Positions 45,270 to 58,697 of a stretch of DNA of 64,000 nucleotides are shown one piece after another (within the stretch, counting starts at the first letter, position 1; every line of letters starts with the position of its first letter). The notes beneath the pieces are model-generated. The model worked only from the letters and a program-made list of their open reading frames with translations. It had not been told where the DNA came from and did no database searches. The stretch is from Symbiodinium natans (taxonomy: Eukaryota; Sar; Dinophyceae; Suessiales; Symbiodiniaceae): NCBI GenBank assembly GCA_905221605.1, contig CAJNDS010002228.1, positions 461,344 through 525,343 on the forward strand. Direction: 5' to 3'. The translations under genes were made by a program, and so were the position numbers.

Positions 45270-46420
45270 GAGAGTCCTGCAAGCTGTGCTTGTCCTGGCA
45301 CCCGGTCAAGTGCGATACCTAAACTCAAAAACCCGGAAAGCCAGGAGACTCAGGCCTTCAGAGTCCCAATCCTGACCAACTGCGCAAACTAAACTGTTCA
45401 TCAGACTGGGTTGGGGTATCCCTATGTCTTGCTCCTGCGCAGGGGACTCTCATAGTCGAAAGGTTCACCCGAAGGCCAACAGGGCCAAACTGGGAATCCA
45501 ACGAGTTCTATGGGTTTAGGGTTGGTTGAGGGAGGGAGGGAGGGAAGGAAGGAAGGAAGGAAGGGAGGGATTGACCTCCCCACGACAGAAAGAAAGATAA
45601 CAAGCAAGAAGGAGGGTCACAGTGTCTCAGCAAGGCCGCCGTCTTCGAGTTGGGCGGGGCGTCAGCACAGCCTTTGGGCTGCACTTGTTGGAAATTTCAA
45701 TTTGTCGACGCCAGGGGTTGGCTGGTTTCTGAGATCTGGATAGGCCCGGAAAGGAACACTTGCCAACTTGAAGTGAAAATGGACGCTTGCTTTGTCGTGC
45801 ACAGGAAGACCACCCAGTAGAAAACAAGCGCAGCTATATCCTAAGCAGCTACATCCTAAACCCGGCACCGTGCGGGTGGGAGAAGAAGCCGACACCCATG
45901 AGGAGCCGCTTTCATGCGAACTCAGGATGACGTATGCCGTCCAACCTTTCCGGCTCAGCAAAGTGAGCCAAGAACTGCAAGCGGGCTACATCCGGGAGCT
46001 GGGGCCTCAGATCAAGGTGTAGGGTGTAGGGTGAAAGGTGTCCTGAAGGGAAGATACATGTGTGCCGGCAGCCTCAAAGTGCCTTTGCGTGCAGAAGCAA
46101 CAGCGAAGCAGCCATACTGTGCTACGCTACGCCTATCGGGAACTCGAAGAAAAGCCACCCAGTGACAAACAACGTTTTGTTGTGTTCCGAGGCTTCGTCC
46201 TTCAGGCAGGCTCTGGGTGCGGGGTTAAGTTGAAGTCATGGTAGCGTGGTCGTTCCAAGTTTTCGGGCTGAGCAGGTCACCTCAGCATTTCCCAGCTTGC
46301 AGCGAAAACCTGGGAGATGTGCTGCTGACTTTTCTGCTTGGGTGGACGGTCTAGCTGCAGTGTCAGGGCTGCTTGGGTGAATGCACTGTGCTCTCCTTCC
46401 TGGCGCAACATTCAACTTGC
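44925..46420. other. Unassigned region with GA and GGAA microsatellites
   Basis: A GA tract (45197-45271) and a GGGA/GGAA tract (45529-45570), the latter right after a short TTTAGGG piece, break up the region. A peptide LEAVNSLLGAFEKAG near 45110-45165 (plus) is protein-like but unidentified. Confidence 0.45.
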
Positions 46421-46426
46421 CAACTG

Positions 46427-46770
46427 AAGAGGCTCCGACAGTTCCATCCCCATCTACCAGCATAGCTATTTGGGCTATGGGATCCTGGCGATTCGAACGA
46501 AGATGTTCGAGGACAGAAGCTGGACATGCGTCCATGGAACGGAGGTTGCTGCAAGGTTCCTCTTGACATCTCTTTGGGTTCGGGTTTATCATCTCTTGAT
46601 GGGCCAACATCGTTACTTCTGTGACTCAGGTAGGCAAAAGCACCCAGGAGGCCATTGCACTCCAGGCAGCTGACAGCAACCCGTGTCTCCCCACGTGCCA
46701 GCCTCAGGGCAACGGGACGGCTCCTAATGCTAGACCTTCAAGCTTCAAAGGAGAATTGGATGTGGCAGGG
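46427..46770 (+). CDS. Possible fragment of a GDA1/CD39-type nucleoside phosphatase (apyrase)
   Basis: The frame at 46455-46660 encodes YQHSYLGYGILAIRTKMFE, close to the HSYLGYG-x-x-A-R segment of GDA1/CD39 apyrases. After a likely intron, the frame from about 46660 encodes SNPCLPTCQPQG, like the NPCLP(K)G segment that follows in that family. The preceding frame (LPGATFNLP) may be a weak remnant of the LGGAS(T)Q motif, but it lies in another frame. The DxGS(T/S)GxR motif was not found upstream, so the gene is partial, broken, or split by introns I cannot place. Confidence 0.4.
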
Positions 46771-47380
46771 AAAGTGTCTCGGGCTGCTTTATTGAACATA
46801 AGTGGCGAATTATACGGCATCAGAGTCTAACCAATGACACCGGTGAAGCTTTCCAGAATCCTGTTGGCTTCGTCAATCTTGTTACACAAGCTGCGTACAT
46901 GACCTTTGTCCTGGAGCCCAGGGATGTCCTGCCAAGCAGTCAGCCAGAGTCATCTTTCTGACGACATGTGCAACCTTTGGAAGAGACAAAGGTCTCCAAG
47001 GTTGCTATAAGCAGCCGCTGCAGAGGTCCTTTTACATGGAGTACACCTCCCAGCAGAGGACGTTCAGAGGCCTGTCCATGTTTAGGAGGGGCTGCGGGGC
47101 TCGGGAGCCGAGGTGTTCAGGTGCAGGTTTCAATGTTCTATCATACTTTCTAAGCTATACGTTACCTATATATATATATACACATATGTTACATATATAC
47201 ATCTATATATATGCATGCTACATCCTGGTAGATGATACCAGTCCTGACACCTCAATCTGTTCAATCCGAAAAGAGAGGCCGAGGCGCTGCAGACCAAGCC
47301 AGATGCGCGGAGCTTTTCAGAAGGAGGGCGGAGGGGGAGGGGTGGGGGAGGGGGGGGGCCAGCCAGGTGGTGGACTCAGG
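46771..47380. other. Unassigned; TA tract and G-rich patch
   Basis: A TA microsatellite (47167-47216) and G-rich sequence near 47326-47356. No gene recognised. Confidence 0.45.
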
Positions 47381-47458
47381 GGTGTAGGGTGTAGGGTTGA
47401 GGGTTTGGGGGTTTAGGGTTTGGGGGTTTGGGGTTTAGGGTTTAGGGTTTGGGGGGTT
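47381..47458 (+). repeat. Degenerate telomere-like array
   Basis: GTGTAGGG, GTTTGGGGG and GTTTAGGG variants mixed together. The array is decayed toward longer G runs. Confidence 0.85.
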
Positions 47459-47945
47459 TTACTTAGGGTGGTTGTATGCGACAAGAAACTTTGCCGAAAC
47501 GATGAAGTTCCTGACATGTCAGAGCAGCATTCCTGGGAGCCAGCGCAGGATCCTACAGCCTGGACGGTCCTGCTCGCAGGCTCTTGCCAGGGCCGTGCAT
47601 CTGAAGAGAGTGATGTAACGGAAGGGCCATTCTGGGTTGCTCAAGGCAGGTCGTCCGAAAGGCATGGAGGTGTCGTGTCTGAAGCCAGAATGTTCTTCCC
47701 TTTGACAGCCCTCGGCATCACACATCTGGGCCACACCCTGGGGAATGAGCTTGTAAAAGGCCGTGCAGCAACGCTAAACAGGCACATTTGCGCCGTCCCC
47801 TGAGCCCGACATGTTTTAAGAGGCCATTCACCCATCTATCCGCAAACCCTAAACCTAAAAACCCTTAACAACCTTAAGCGTCTTGAGAGGAAACCGCGCC
47901 GGAGGATGTGCACTGTGCCTTCGGGGGAGCCTGGCCTGGTCCAGG
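47459..47945. other. No recognisable gene
   Basis: A 127-codon plus frame starts inside the telomere-like repeat and shows no known domain. Confidence 0.4.
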
Positions 47946-48253
47946 CCTGCATATATATATATATATACACATAATATATATATATATATATATGGATATG
48001 TATAGCTGTGTTTATATAGATACACTTATACAATATATATATATATATATATATATTATAACATAGCGTAGTATAATATTATATATTATAATATATTATA
48101 AGATATTATAATATATTATAATATTGTATACAGATATAAGCATACACACGTAAATATAAACAACATATATAAATAGATAAATGAATACATAAATTTAAAA
48201 AGTCATAATTAATAAATTACTATGTATATGTATATTTAGTTATTTAGTTATAT

Positions 48254-48284
<31 letters not shown>

Positions 48285-48290
48285 ATCGGG
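47946..48290. repeat. AT-rich microsatellite block
   Basis: Long TA runs, TATAATAT and ATTATA repeats, almost free of G and C for 340 bases. Possibly easily melted DNA; no coding value. Confidence 0.9.
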
Positions 48291-50350
48291 GCTTCTAGGC
48301 AATCGAGTGGCTTCAGGGGCTTCAGAGGCCGTCACAAGGCAGGCCATCTCATCAACGCGGGCGCAGGCAAGTACTTGAGCAGCTCTCTTTTAGGGATCTT
48401 TAGCTGCTGCAACGGGATACTATCGTTGAGACATGTCTAGAGAATAGCATCCAGTCGGAACAGCATGATCGACAGATGCCTTGCAGGCTACAAATCCTCC
48501 CTCGATACCGGGGGTCGCCCGAAGCTCGTGGCTTGCTCTTTCTTCTTCTGGTGCCTGCAGGCATGGCCGTAGCTCTCTGGCCGGGGTAGTGCAAGGTGAT
48601 GTGGGTACAGGTCCAGGCCTCTGAGTTGTCTCCATGAAGCGCCGTTGCCATAGCGGCGTAGCATACCCTGGCGGTTTCATGCGGACAGCCGATCGCGTAC
48701 CACGATTCATGAACACGCGTAGAGGGCGTATTCTTCTGACACACGTGCTTCATGTTCACCGACGGCACGTTGCAAAATGTCAAGATGCTGTTGATGACCC
48801 TGCGTGGTCCACCTCGCATGAAGTCATGAAGCAAGCGCAGGACGTCGGCATCATACCGGTCAACACATCGCATGCCGAGGTGACACCTCAGGTGGGCTCT
48901 ATTTTCCTGGTGCATTTTTACATGTTTCGTGCCAGTTCGCAACTTGACGTATCCACGCCGGCGATCGGCCGTGATGTGCACAAAGGGTCTCGTGTTGGCG
49001 TTTGCAGCACTGAACATATCAGCGATGGAGCTGCGCAGTATGTGTAACCGACGAGGCAAAGGCATCGGCTAAAGGGGTGTCAAGAGAGAGTGTCTCCCAG
49101 AGCTTTTCGGAAAATACGACAGGTGTACCTCGAGCAAGCGGAAAAGGCGTGCAGCCTGTCATCTTCCGACCTGGATTCTGCATATCCAGGCGCGTGCGCT
49201 TTCAGTGGCAGGCGGTTGCTGTGAGGAGGGCTTCGGAACCGAAGCTTCCATCTGGCATTCTTGCTCTGATGCTGCAGGCTTGAGCGCCGAGCGGGCTTCG
49301 TGGTTGTGACTGGAGCTTAGAGGTCCAGTCTGCTTCAGTCATCGTCATGAACACACCACGTATGTTCAGCTTTGGCATGAGTTGGCCCCTCAGAAGTCAG
49401 TCGCCCTGTAGCACTGGGACATGCATGTTCCCAGGCTCCGAGCTAACGTATGTCTACATCCTCTTGACCTTTGGATTTGGCGTGGAGGCTGGACGGGAAC
49501 CCTGGCTCTGTAGGTGTCGGGATTGGAGACTGCGTACAGCCGCGCGAGGAGGCGGTTCAGGTCCTGTACGAATGTATATAGCAAGCTAAGCTGAACATGT
49601 TGCTGTCCGTAGATGGCTGTGCAGGTGTGTTTGGTTGGGAATTCCAGGGATGTAAACTTTTTGAGTCCGATGCACTGCTTGATGCCGAACAGCTTATCAC
49701 CAGCAATGCACACGACACAAGGAAGGAGTACTCATGGCCTTGCTCGTTGCCGCAAGCCGTTCCATCGATTCCTATCACACCCCCAACATGATCTTGGGCC
49801 TCGTCCTCACGGTGGCCTGCTATACTACAGGTCTCAGCATGCTTTCTAAGCATGAGAGTTGAGCCTTCAGGCCCGAAACCCACAGCCGGTTGCTTGATGA
49901 TTCTGCGATTCTGGGTTTCTAGCACTCATGTCGACGACAAGCGCAGGCCGATGCCAACATGCTGACTCTCAAGGCCAGGGTGCGAAGAGTCACCGGTGAA
50001 GCCAGCGCGCAGACATTCTGTGGATGGGGTCTTCCGTGATTGTGGGATGTAATTCCCTCAGGTAGCGTGTGGGATTGCCGGATCTGCCTGGAGATAATAA
50101 GAACATTATAAAAACCACTTGGCAAAGAACGAACTCGAAGAAATACACGTTCGTTCAATGCTTCAGGAATTGCAGTCGGTCGCCCCGTATCGGAGGGTCG
50201 ACCCCATAAGTACCCCGAAGCAAGTGTCAAGAGCGACTCCCGAAAGAAATTACGTCACAGGAGATGGATGGCCCTGCTGGCCGCTTTGAGGCGAGCTGGA
50301 CCCTTGGCCTGGCTCTAGAAATCTCCCGCGGCCGAATGAGGCCGGGGCGC
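48291..50350. other. Unassigned region
   Basis: The longest open frame of the 3' half (48400-49065 minus, 221 codons) is Arg/Cys/His-rich with no recognised domain and overlaps a 137-codon plus frame. Frames at 49390-49925 (minus) are also unrecognised. Confidence 0.4.
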
Positions 50351-50352
50351 AA

Positions 50353-50381
50353 TTAGGGTTTAGGGTTTAGGGTTTAGGGTG
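50353..50381 (+). repeat. Telomere-like array (TTTAGGG)n
   Basis: Four TTTAGGG units ending in GTGTAAC. Confidence 0.9.
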
Positions 50382-51135
50382 TAACCAGTGCTGGGACCGG
50401 CTGCCCAAGGCAACAAGATCACAAAACTTGCGTTGGGTGATGCAAGGGCGCGGCACGAGACCACTTGGTGTTCGGCTTCTGGTGCATGCCACTACCTCGA
50501 CTCTCCTCCTAGCTACCATTAGCTACCCCTCCCCGAACCTTCTGTACGACCTGGTCTTGATATCACAAGTATCTACGGATGATGAGCATTCTGAAGTTTC
50601 AACATCCGTCCATTCCTTTACTTAAGGGCTTGTCCCGTCGGCTTTACGGCTCTGGTGATTTGCTGCACCACTGCCAGGCCTGAGTGAGGCTGCAAACACT
50701 GCAGCCGAGCACGGAGATGGGCCGCAGCCGACTGGCGCTTTGCAGCTTACGTTTCGATGCAAGCTTAGCAGTCTAGCGGTGTTTCTGAGCACTGTGTTCA
50801 AAAAAGACGCCGCGCTAGAGGTATCCACAAGAAACCCTCCCGGCAATGCAGGCATCAACAATGCTAGACACGGCCAGCTCCAAGATTTCCACTTCCACCC
50901 TGGATAGGTCCCCCTCGGCGCAGCTGTTGATTTCTGCGTTCGGAAGTTGTCCGGAGCCCTGGTCTGCTGTTGTTCTGTAACTTGCCGGGGTTATTATATC
51001 TCTGGTTGGCTCGAGGCACCGCGAATAACTCTTGGAGGCGGGTTCGGCTGTAGGGGCTTCTTCTGACTTAAGAAGGGAACCAACGAGCTCTCTTGTGAGG
51101 AGCACTTCAACATAGATTCCTTTCCTTTTCTGCGG
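50382..51135. other. No recognisable gene
   Basis: Short overlapping frames only. Confidence 0.45.
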
Positions 51136-51476
51136 AACATATATATATATATATGTATATTGGAGGACTTCTCTGCCTGCAGCCAAGCACAGCCTCTGCG
51201 ACATGCACAGCCCAACGGATGCTCAAGCCTCCGACGACGTGGGCCCCAAACAAGCAAGCAGGACATACAGCCGATGTCCCTCCCCCCCCTCCCCCCGAAT
51301 CCACACATTCGCCAAGGCATGCCTTCAATTTCAGATTACACACAATATTTCACATATACCACGTTACTAGCACATTGTATTTTTCTACAATAAATATACT
51401 GACATATATGTATATATATATATATTATACAGATACTTTATGATTCAGTGTCACAAGATATAAATAAATCTCTCTC

Positions 51477-51507
<31 letters not shown>

Positions 51508-51960
51508 CTATCTATCTCCATATATATATATATGTATATATTGTTAGTTTATACATATATATATGTACATACATACATACATATATATATATATACATGA
51601 ATAAATATGGTTGTTGAGGATCCCAAGCCAGAGCTCAGGCCGCAGTCTGGCTCCCAGGATCCTTCGATCACCGCGCGGGCGCCTGCAAAGTCGCTCGCCC
51701 CAGCAGAGCGCAGGGCGTCAAAAGGAACATTATATATACATATACACATTAATATATATGTATATATACATATGTATATCTACATATGTATATACACACA
51801 CATATATATATATATATATATACATACATATACGCATATGTTGTTTATATTATGTGTGTAAAGAATATGGTTCTTGATTAAAGTATAACGTGCGTGTGTG
51901 TATGTATATCTGTGTATTGTGTATTGTGTGTTTTTTTGTTTGTTTGTTTTTTGTTCCTAG
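51136..51960. repeat. TA/TATG microsatellite cluster
   Basis: TA tracts at 51138-51160, 51402-51425, 51476-51600 and 51730-51845, with TCTATC and ACATACAT variants, separated by short unique pieces. A TGTTTGTTTG stretch closes the block. Confidence 0.85.
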
Positions 51961-52560
51961 GCTTAGATTATTGCATACATTGATATGTGTTCTGTATTGT
52001 CGAGTCGGGTTAATGAAATCAGAAGAAAGCGAATCAGAAACAAGACAAAACTGTTTAGGTTTTGAATCCGGAGCTTTCTAGTGTCTATAGATAGTATGTA
52101 TACACACTTAGAATGTATTCTAGGAGACTGCAAGACTCTGCAATGTAGAGTAAGCGTTTCATGAGGGATGGCCGATATTGGCCGATTTCCTCGTCGCATG
52201 ACTTGCCGAATCTTGAGAAATGAAAGTCCACACTGCAGCAGTTCAGGTTTTGAAGGTTCCACTAAGTGGGTTCGTGGGTTGAGCTTGCAGATTCGAAAAT
52301 TGAGGTTCGTCACCGTGCGAAGCAGTCCCTCCCGGCATGTGAACATGACAGTGAGCACCTCGTTTCCCAATCACAACAGCAAAAGCTCTACACAGCAAAT
52401 GAGAGAGTATTCAGGTCCAAAAAAAGACAATCAGAAAATGAGGGGCTCATTTTCTTATAGCAGAGCTGAGGACTTCGCGATGCGTTTGGTTGAAGGTGTA
52501 GACCTGAACCTCGATCACTCAACTCCCCAACACTTTTCCACAATCAACCTCAAGTTCCCC
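51961..52560. other. No recognisable gene
   Basis: A 133-codon plus frame (52168-52569) runs up to a CCCTATA/CCCTAAA cluster (52566-52597) and has no known domain. Confidence 0.4.
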
Positions 52561-55500
52561 CAACTCTAAACCCTATACCCTATACCCTAAACCCTGAATA
52601 GCTCAACCTCCTCGGGTTCACGCCAGGTTAGGGTTCCTGGTACAGGAGTGACAAGAAATATACATCAGCCCCACCTTGAGGCCGCTCTAGTTTTCTTAAA
52701 TCTATCGCAGGATTCAAGCCCAAGCTGAAGGTACTGCACCCTGAATCTCTTAGCTTCCCATGCCCGGCAACCCCTAAAATAAGGAAATTTCGACCCCGAA
52801 ACCCTAAGCCCTAAACCCTAAGAGGGTGCCCCTGGATTTCTTGTTTTGGTACAGCACCTTCTTTTTCCGGGCTTTTGGGTGTCAGCTTCCGGTCTCATTT
52901 TCTTAAACCAAGGGTTTCTTATTAGGGCTTAGGGTCCTTGGGGTCCTTAGAGTCCTTGGGATCCGTAGGGTTTAGGATTTATAGGATTCTTTCACTGCAC
53001 CCGAGACTTTTTGTTGCAGGCTGGGCTTTGCAGGCGATGCCTTCTTCTAGGCCTTGGCAGACGCCTCCACCGCTGCGGCCTTGGAACATGCTTACGTCTC
53101 AGCCATGTGAAGGCAGCGTCCATTGGCTCAGGCAAAGATCAAAGCTTTCGGAGCGCAGAGCCTTGGAAACACAGGTGTGTCCCTCAAAAAAGTGTTGGGA
53201 GTCACTTGGGGTGCAAGAATTGGCCATGGCTTGCCAGCTTTGAGCTTTGTGTTGCGTGATGTTGCGTGTGTGCGTGTGGTCTTTTCTCGGCACAACCCTG
53301 TTGAAAGTCACACAATTTCGCTGACCTAGCAATGCCTGGCACGGTCACAGTTTGTTAACGGACCAGCAGAGGCTGGGCACTCGGCAAAAGTCATCTGCTC
53401 AGCTTCCGTTTCCAGCTCCAGCATCATTGGCCCTCTTCAGAGCATGCAAAAACTGGCAATGTGTTGCTTTAGTGCAGCCCTTCATCCTGAATCCTTTGCA
53501 GAACTGACCCTCGGAGCCCAGGGTCCACGGCGGGCGACAAGCTGCTGGAGGCCCCATCGACTGTGGCTCGTGAGGACCCTACTTCCCGTCGACTCGCCTG
53601 TGCTGAGGATGATGTGGTGGCAGGCTTCGCATCGCAGGAATGTTGCGGATTGTATCATGTCCGATGTCATGCAGCCTCTTCAGCAGCCATGCTGACCCTC
53701 AGCCCATGACTTGAGACAGACGCCCAGAGCCCGTATGCCTAGCTCGGCCCAGCTTGCTACACACTCAGCGCAAAACCAAGCTAAGGTGAGAAGATCAAGG
53801 AAATGCGGCCACAGCAGCTCTCGAACATCGCTTGAGGCAATGCCGGAACCAGTCTGGGGAAGCAACGGCTAGCAGCGGTGTTCACCTGCGCAGGCTGCAT
53901 AGGGTCAGGGTCATGCGCTGGCAGGCCACGGCACGCTCAATGCTACGGACGAGCTGCTGACGAATGCCACAGTTGAAGAAGCAATCCTGAAGGCGATGGC
54001 CTCGGCCACGTACAGTTCCAACAAAGTAGAACTTGAAGGTCTGAGACTGCTTCGTGTCCTGTACTGTCGGTGTTGTGGAGCAGTTGTGGCTTGCTAGGGG
54101 TAAAGTAAAGGACACTTGAAGCCAAGCAGTCCGCTCTCTCCGCTCCCAACCCTTCCGAACCCACGCTTACCCCTGTTTGTAAGAATTTACTACAATCTTC
54201 CCCCATTGCTTGGTGCCCCGCCCTTTTCTCAACAACACGCAGCCGTGAAGCCCAAAGTCCAGACACTCCAGACGAGGTTTGGGATCTTGACCCGCAGAAC
54301 TCGTCCATGGCCAGATGCCAAGGGTTGAAGTTTTCAGTCGGGCTTTGCAGGGGGGGGAGGGCGGTGGGGTGCGTTGCATGTTCTGTAGTTTTGTACATGC
54401 TGGGCATGGGAACAATTTACTGGCATGCTGAGGTCATGCTGCTTAACATGACTGCTATCCCCTCATGCGCTGAACTGTGGGCCACTCCTGGCCCGATCCA
54501 GATAGAGGGTCTTGTGACATTCCGTATACAAGGGGCCAATGGAAGGGAGGTTCAGGCAATTTTCCCCAGAAGCCTCTTGCCAGGGTCCTGGAAGGTTTAA
54601 GCCTAGGCCTCTGACCCTTTTTTCATCTTCCACGTGGATGACACGGCAGAGCGCTCATAAGGGGACAGGACATAAGGAGGGCAAGGACAAGGAAGGCGTG
54701 TGCAAGAATTCGGCATTTCCGCAGTCGGAAATGTGGTGGGCTCGGATGACGGTGGGGGGAGGACTCTCAGCCTCCTGCCAGGGCCCCGGGCGGTGGCGGA
54801 TACAGCCCAGCAGAGAACCAAGGGCGAGGAATCCGCACGGGTTTCTAGCTCAACATTTGTGATTGAAATCTCCATGACATCCTGCGACTCTTAGACAAAG
54901 ACAGTTTCCTTGCCTCACTCAAGATTCGTGCAAAAAAGAAGGGGTCGTGACAAGAGTTGTCAAACAGCGTGTTTTTGCTTGGCCCTTTGCAGTGAGGCAG
55001 CTTGGACTCGGGCCACCCCTGGCTCAACGCACGCGATGCTTTTTGCTGCAGCCAGGCGCAAAAACACCAAAAACATATACACCTATATATATATATATAT
55101 ATATATAGAAACAGACAATAAACAAACGCACGATGCGTGTCCGAGTTGCCGAGCATTGGTTATCCCAATTTAGAGCAAGTACTTCGGAGCTTCGTGCAGT
55201 CGGATCCCGCTCCCGCTCCATGATGGTCTGTTTCGAAGGAAGCTGTACCCGCAAGAAAGTCTTCTGCAAACCTCTGTTCAACCCATGCGTTGCAGGCAGG
55301 CTGCAGTCAAGAAGATCCATCTGCATGAGCCTTGAAGGGTGGGGTTAAGTGCCAACCTGCTCCCAGAACCCATGTTTGAGCTATTGCAGCTCAGCGGTAC
55401 TTGCATTCTAGTAGTGGAAGACGGCACTCCACGCAGCCTAAGAAGTATCGCTATGCAGGTCCATGATTAGACCTCGTAGACGCGGGAAATCATCGTTACA

Positions 55501-58119
55501 CTTTGGGGCAGCGCAGCGAAGGCCCAAACCACAAGAGCTCAACAACATGGTCTGGGGCCTTGCAACGCTCTGACCTCAGACACGGGTTCAGGGCATTTAC
55601 GACCCCAAGGAGCTGGTCATGGCTGCGGCACCTTAAATGCCAAGAGCATGAGAGTGACCAGCGCAGCCCCGCATCGACGGACACAACCAGGACTCAAGTT
55701 GAAGTGCCCTCTGAAAGATGAGTCTGTGCAATCAATTTCTTGGGTTTTGTAAGGGGACCTGACAGCTGACCTTTTGGTTGCTGGAACTTCCAGCAATGAC
55801 ATTGGAAGAATGCTTGTTCAGGCGAAACCATCTGATAAAGTATTTCATTGATATCAAACTGCTCCTTGCGCAAGACAGTGTCCAAGCGGTGTGCGTCCAG
55901 TCGCTGGTGCCTGGGCTGTAAGTTGAGGCTGGGCGTCGTTGGTGGACCCTCGCCGGCTGCCACTCCTGCAGCCGCCATTGCGAAGGCTCTTATGACGTTC
56001 ATGACTAAGAAATTCAGGGGGGTGGGAGATCCATGGTTTCTGTTGCAGCGTAGTGAGTCGACGGTGAGATCATCGCACTGCTGGGTAGTGACGTTGACTG
56101 GTTCCTTTCTCGGCCTTGAGCGCCGTTCTTTGAGGCAGCAGACTGAGGGGCTTTTGGAGTACTGTGCTGGGCCAACTAATTGGAAAATCCCAAGGTGTGT
56201 ACCGGACACTTTCAGCATCGGGTCTGGACATCCCCGAAACCTCCTAGTCCTGGTTACAGGATGAAAAGTGCTTCGCAGAAAGGTCCCAGCTAAAACCTGC
56301 TACTTGCAGATTCTAGCAAGGCATGCGCATGGCTGAAGGGACTGTCGCTGCTCGTTGGAAGCAGGTCAAAGAGCTCAACCCTCAAGATTTGGCTGTCACT
56401 GCACTGGCACTCACTCGCGCGGGACCCTGTCTCTGGCATATGGACTGAGTTTAGAGGATTTCTCGGCTCGGAACGCCATGCAGCAGGAAACGTAGGAAAC
56501 CATCGCATGCGCCGGGGGAGGTAGGTAGTCTTGTTTTTTCCCAAGCTGAGGCCTGGAAGTCCACGATGCGAGACCAATGGAGGCAATTTCAATGGAGGAG
56601 GCGATGATGCATGATGCTGCAAATGGAGCGCTTTGATCATGGCACTGTGTGGCGCCCCACCGGGCCCATCTGATAGTCTACAGCTGCACATGACCTATAG
56701 AGGTTGCGAAGATGGAGTTGCTGCAGCCACAAGAGTCTGCATCCCAGCGTGGCCTGTTCCGCTCCACAACGTGCCATAGCGGCCACAGGCGGAAACCACC
56801 CCCCATGTCCCGTATTGTGAGGGAGCTGGGACTTCCGACAAGTAAGGCGTGGGCTGGGGGAGGGGGAGATGCGAGTGGAGCAACTGGCAGCGGTAAGTGG
56901 GGCTGGTGACAAAGTCAGTCAGCGCCCTCCCAGTTTTCTCGCCTCGGCTTCCGAGGCTGGGAAACAGAGCTCGGGCTTTCGCCAAGCTGGTGACCCTGGA
57001 TGTACCTTCGTTGCCAGGTCCTCGGCAGGGCGCTACACGAACCAATGAAGAAGATGTTATCTATGCAAGCGTGTGGCTATCTTCCCAACCTGAGAAGAGT
57101 CGAACAAGTTCCCGGCTCTAGTCATGCCTTTGCTTAGTGTTTTGGCATGGCTTGACTGGCTGCTTGGCAAGGCAAGCCACCTCCCACCAGGCGCAAGGCA
57201 TGCACCTCAGCTTGTGCCACAGAGCAAAAAGCCTGGAGGGGTGGGTTGGCTAGATGTTTGGCCAAGTCGCACTGTCGCAGGCCAGTTGTCCGATTTCAAC
57301 CCGCAGAATCCGACCAACGCAGCCCGGGCGCACGCCAAGGCTCCCATGAAAGCAGTCAGCAAAAGCAGTCAGCATTTGCGATGCATTTGCGGCACAGTTG
57401 CGGAATGCTTCGTTGCCTGACAGACCGCAAGAGTTGCACATGAAACAACATGATTCGAGAAACGAGACAAGCAAGGTGTCCTGAAGAGTTGAGATTGACA
57501 TGCCAAACCTTCTGTCGCCCCCGCTTCGAGGTGGACTTCTTGGGCCAGCCTTTGATGGGAGCGGTCGGCTCTGTGTCTTGGCAGTTTTCAGGGTTGCGGG
57601 AGCTCAGCTCGGAAGCTTCGCGCGTCTAAAGTGCAGGACGGAACATTTTGGGGATTGCAGAGTCTAAGGGCAAGAGTTGGTGAAATCTCTGGTGTTCTGA
57701 TTCGACACACACCCGGGCAACTTTGAAACGGAACAGTATAGGGTACAGTAGCCTTGGGCCCCTAGAATCAAGTTTGGGAAACGTTGTTTGGGGCAGGTTT
57801 CTCAAGGCATTGGGGGGGGGCCGGGCAAAGGGGCTTAGGGACCTTGAAGCCTTTAAACCTTTCGCTTGGCTGGCTCTCTCTCTTCGCCCCACACAGACCT
57901 AGCCGAACAGTTGAACCCTAAAGCCAAATTCCGCAACTCAACCCCATGCAACCCTAAAATCCGAGGTGAAAGCCCGGATAAACTAAGTCCTTCCCCCCGA
58001 AAACAACAAGCCCCCCAGAGCCCCAACCCCTGACACCCTTGAGTGCAGCACACCAGGCTTCTATGGAGCGGCTCCATGAGCTCAACTCCCAGAACCCGCC
58101 CGGGGCCCCCATGGATTTG
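52561..58119. other. Unassigned region with sparse telomere-like pieces
   Basis: Short CCCTATA/CCCTAAA pieces at 52566-52597 and 52797-52820, and a TA tract at 55082-55107. Protein-like plus stretches occur at about 53130-53165 (AKIKAFGAQSLGNTG) and 53536-53660 (AGDKLLEAPSTVARED). A minus-strand stretch at about 55730-55910 contains LDTVLRKEQFDINEILYQMV. None was assigned to a family, and exon borders are unknown. Confidence 0.4.
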
Positions 58120-58697
58120 GGTTTAGGGTTGGGGGTTTAGGGTTCGGATCAGTCCGCAAGCCCAGTTGCAAAAAGGGCTTAGGATACAGGGTTTAGGATT
58201 CAGGGTTGACTTAGGACCTCTGGAGGTTTGCTGGGACGTGTCGCTTGGCCAGTTGCTGTTAGATGCATACTCGGCCCCTCTCAGGTCTAACGCAGTCTGG
58301 AGTCTCGCGACACCGGGCACAACAGATGGATCATGTGCGGCCCTCAGGATGGTTTTATGGTACTCATTCAGAGCCGCCGGGATTGGCGGAATTTGAGCAG
58401 ATTTCAGCCGTCGAGTCTTGAAGGAAGCCTTTGCGCGAGATCCCCGAAGACCTGAACCCCACTGAATCCCCTCTAACCCTAAACCCGAAACCCTAAACCC
58501 TCAACCCACTGAATCCCTCCATCAGAGGCTTAGAAGCGACTGCCAGCCTCTTCGCTTCGCGGCTTCAGGGCTGTCAAGGCTGTGAGCCTCAGGCACCTGC
58601 CAACGCCGCTTGGGGGTGAGGGGCTTAAGATGATCTGCTGATGGGCCATTTGGGGTTTAGGGTTTAGGGTTTAGGGTTTAGGGTTTAGGGTTTAGGT
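58120..58697. repeat. Group of three telomere-like clusters in alternating orientation
   Basis: A degenerate TTTAGGG piece lies at 58119-58145, CCCTAAA/CCCGAAA at 58475-58506, and a clean (TTTAGGG)6 array at 58652-58697. Confidence 0.85.

Noticed and set aside
48400-49065. A 221-codon minus-strand frame as a possible gene
   Set aside because: No domain, very high Arg/Cys/His, and an overlapping long plus-strand frame; GC-rich DNA often stays open on both strands. Left as unassigned.
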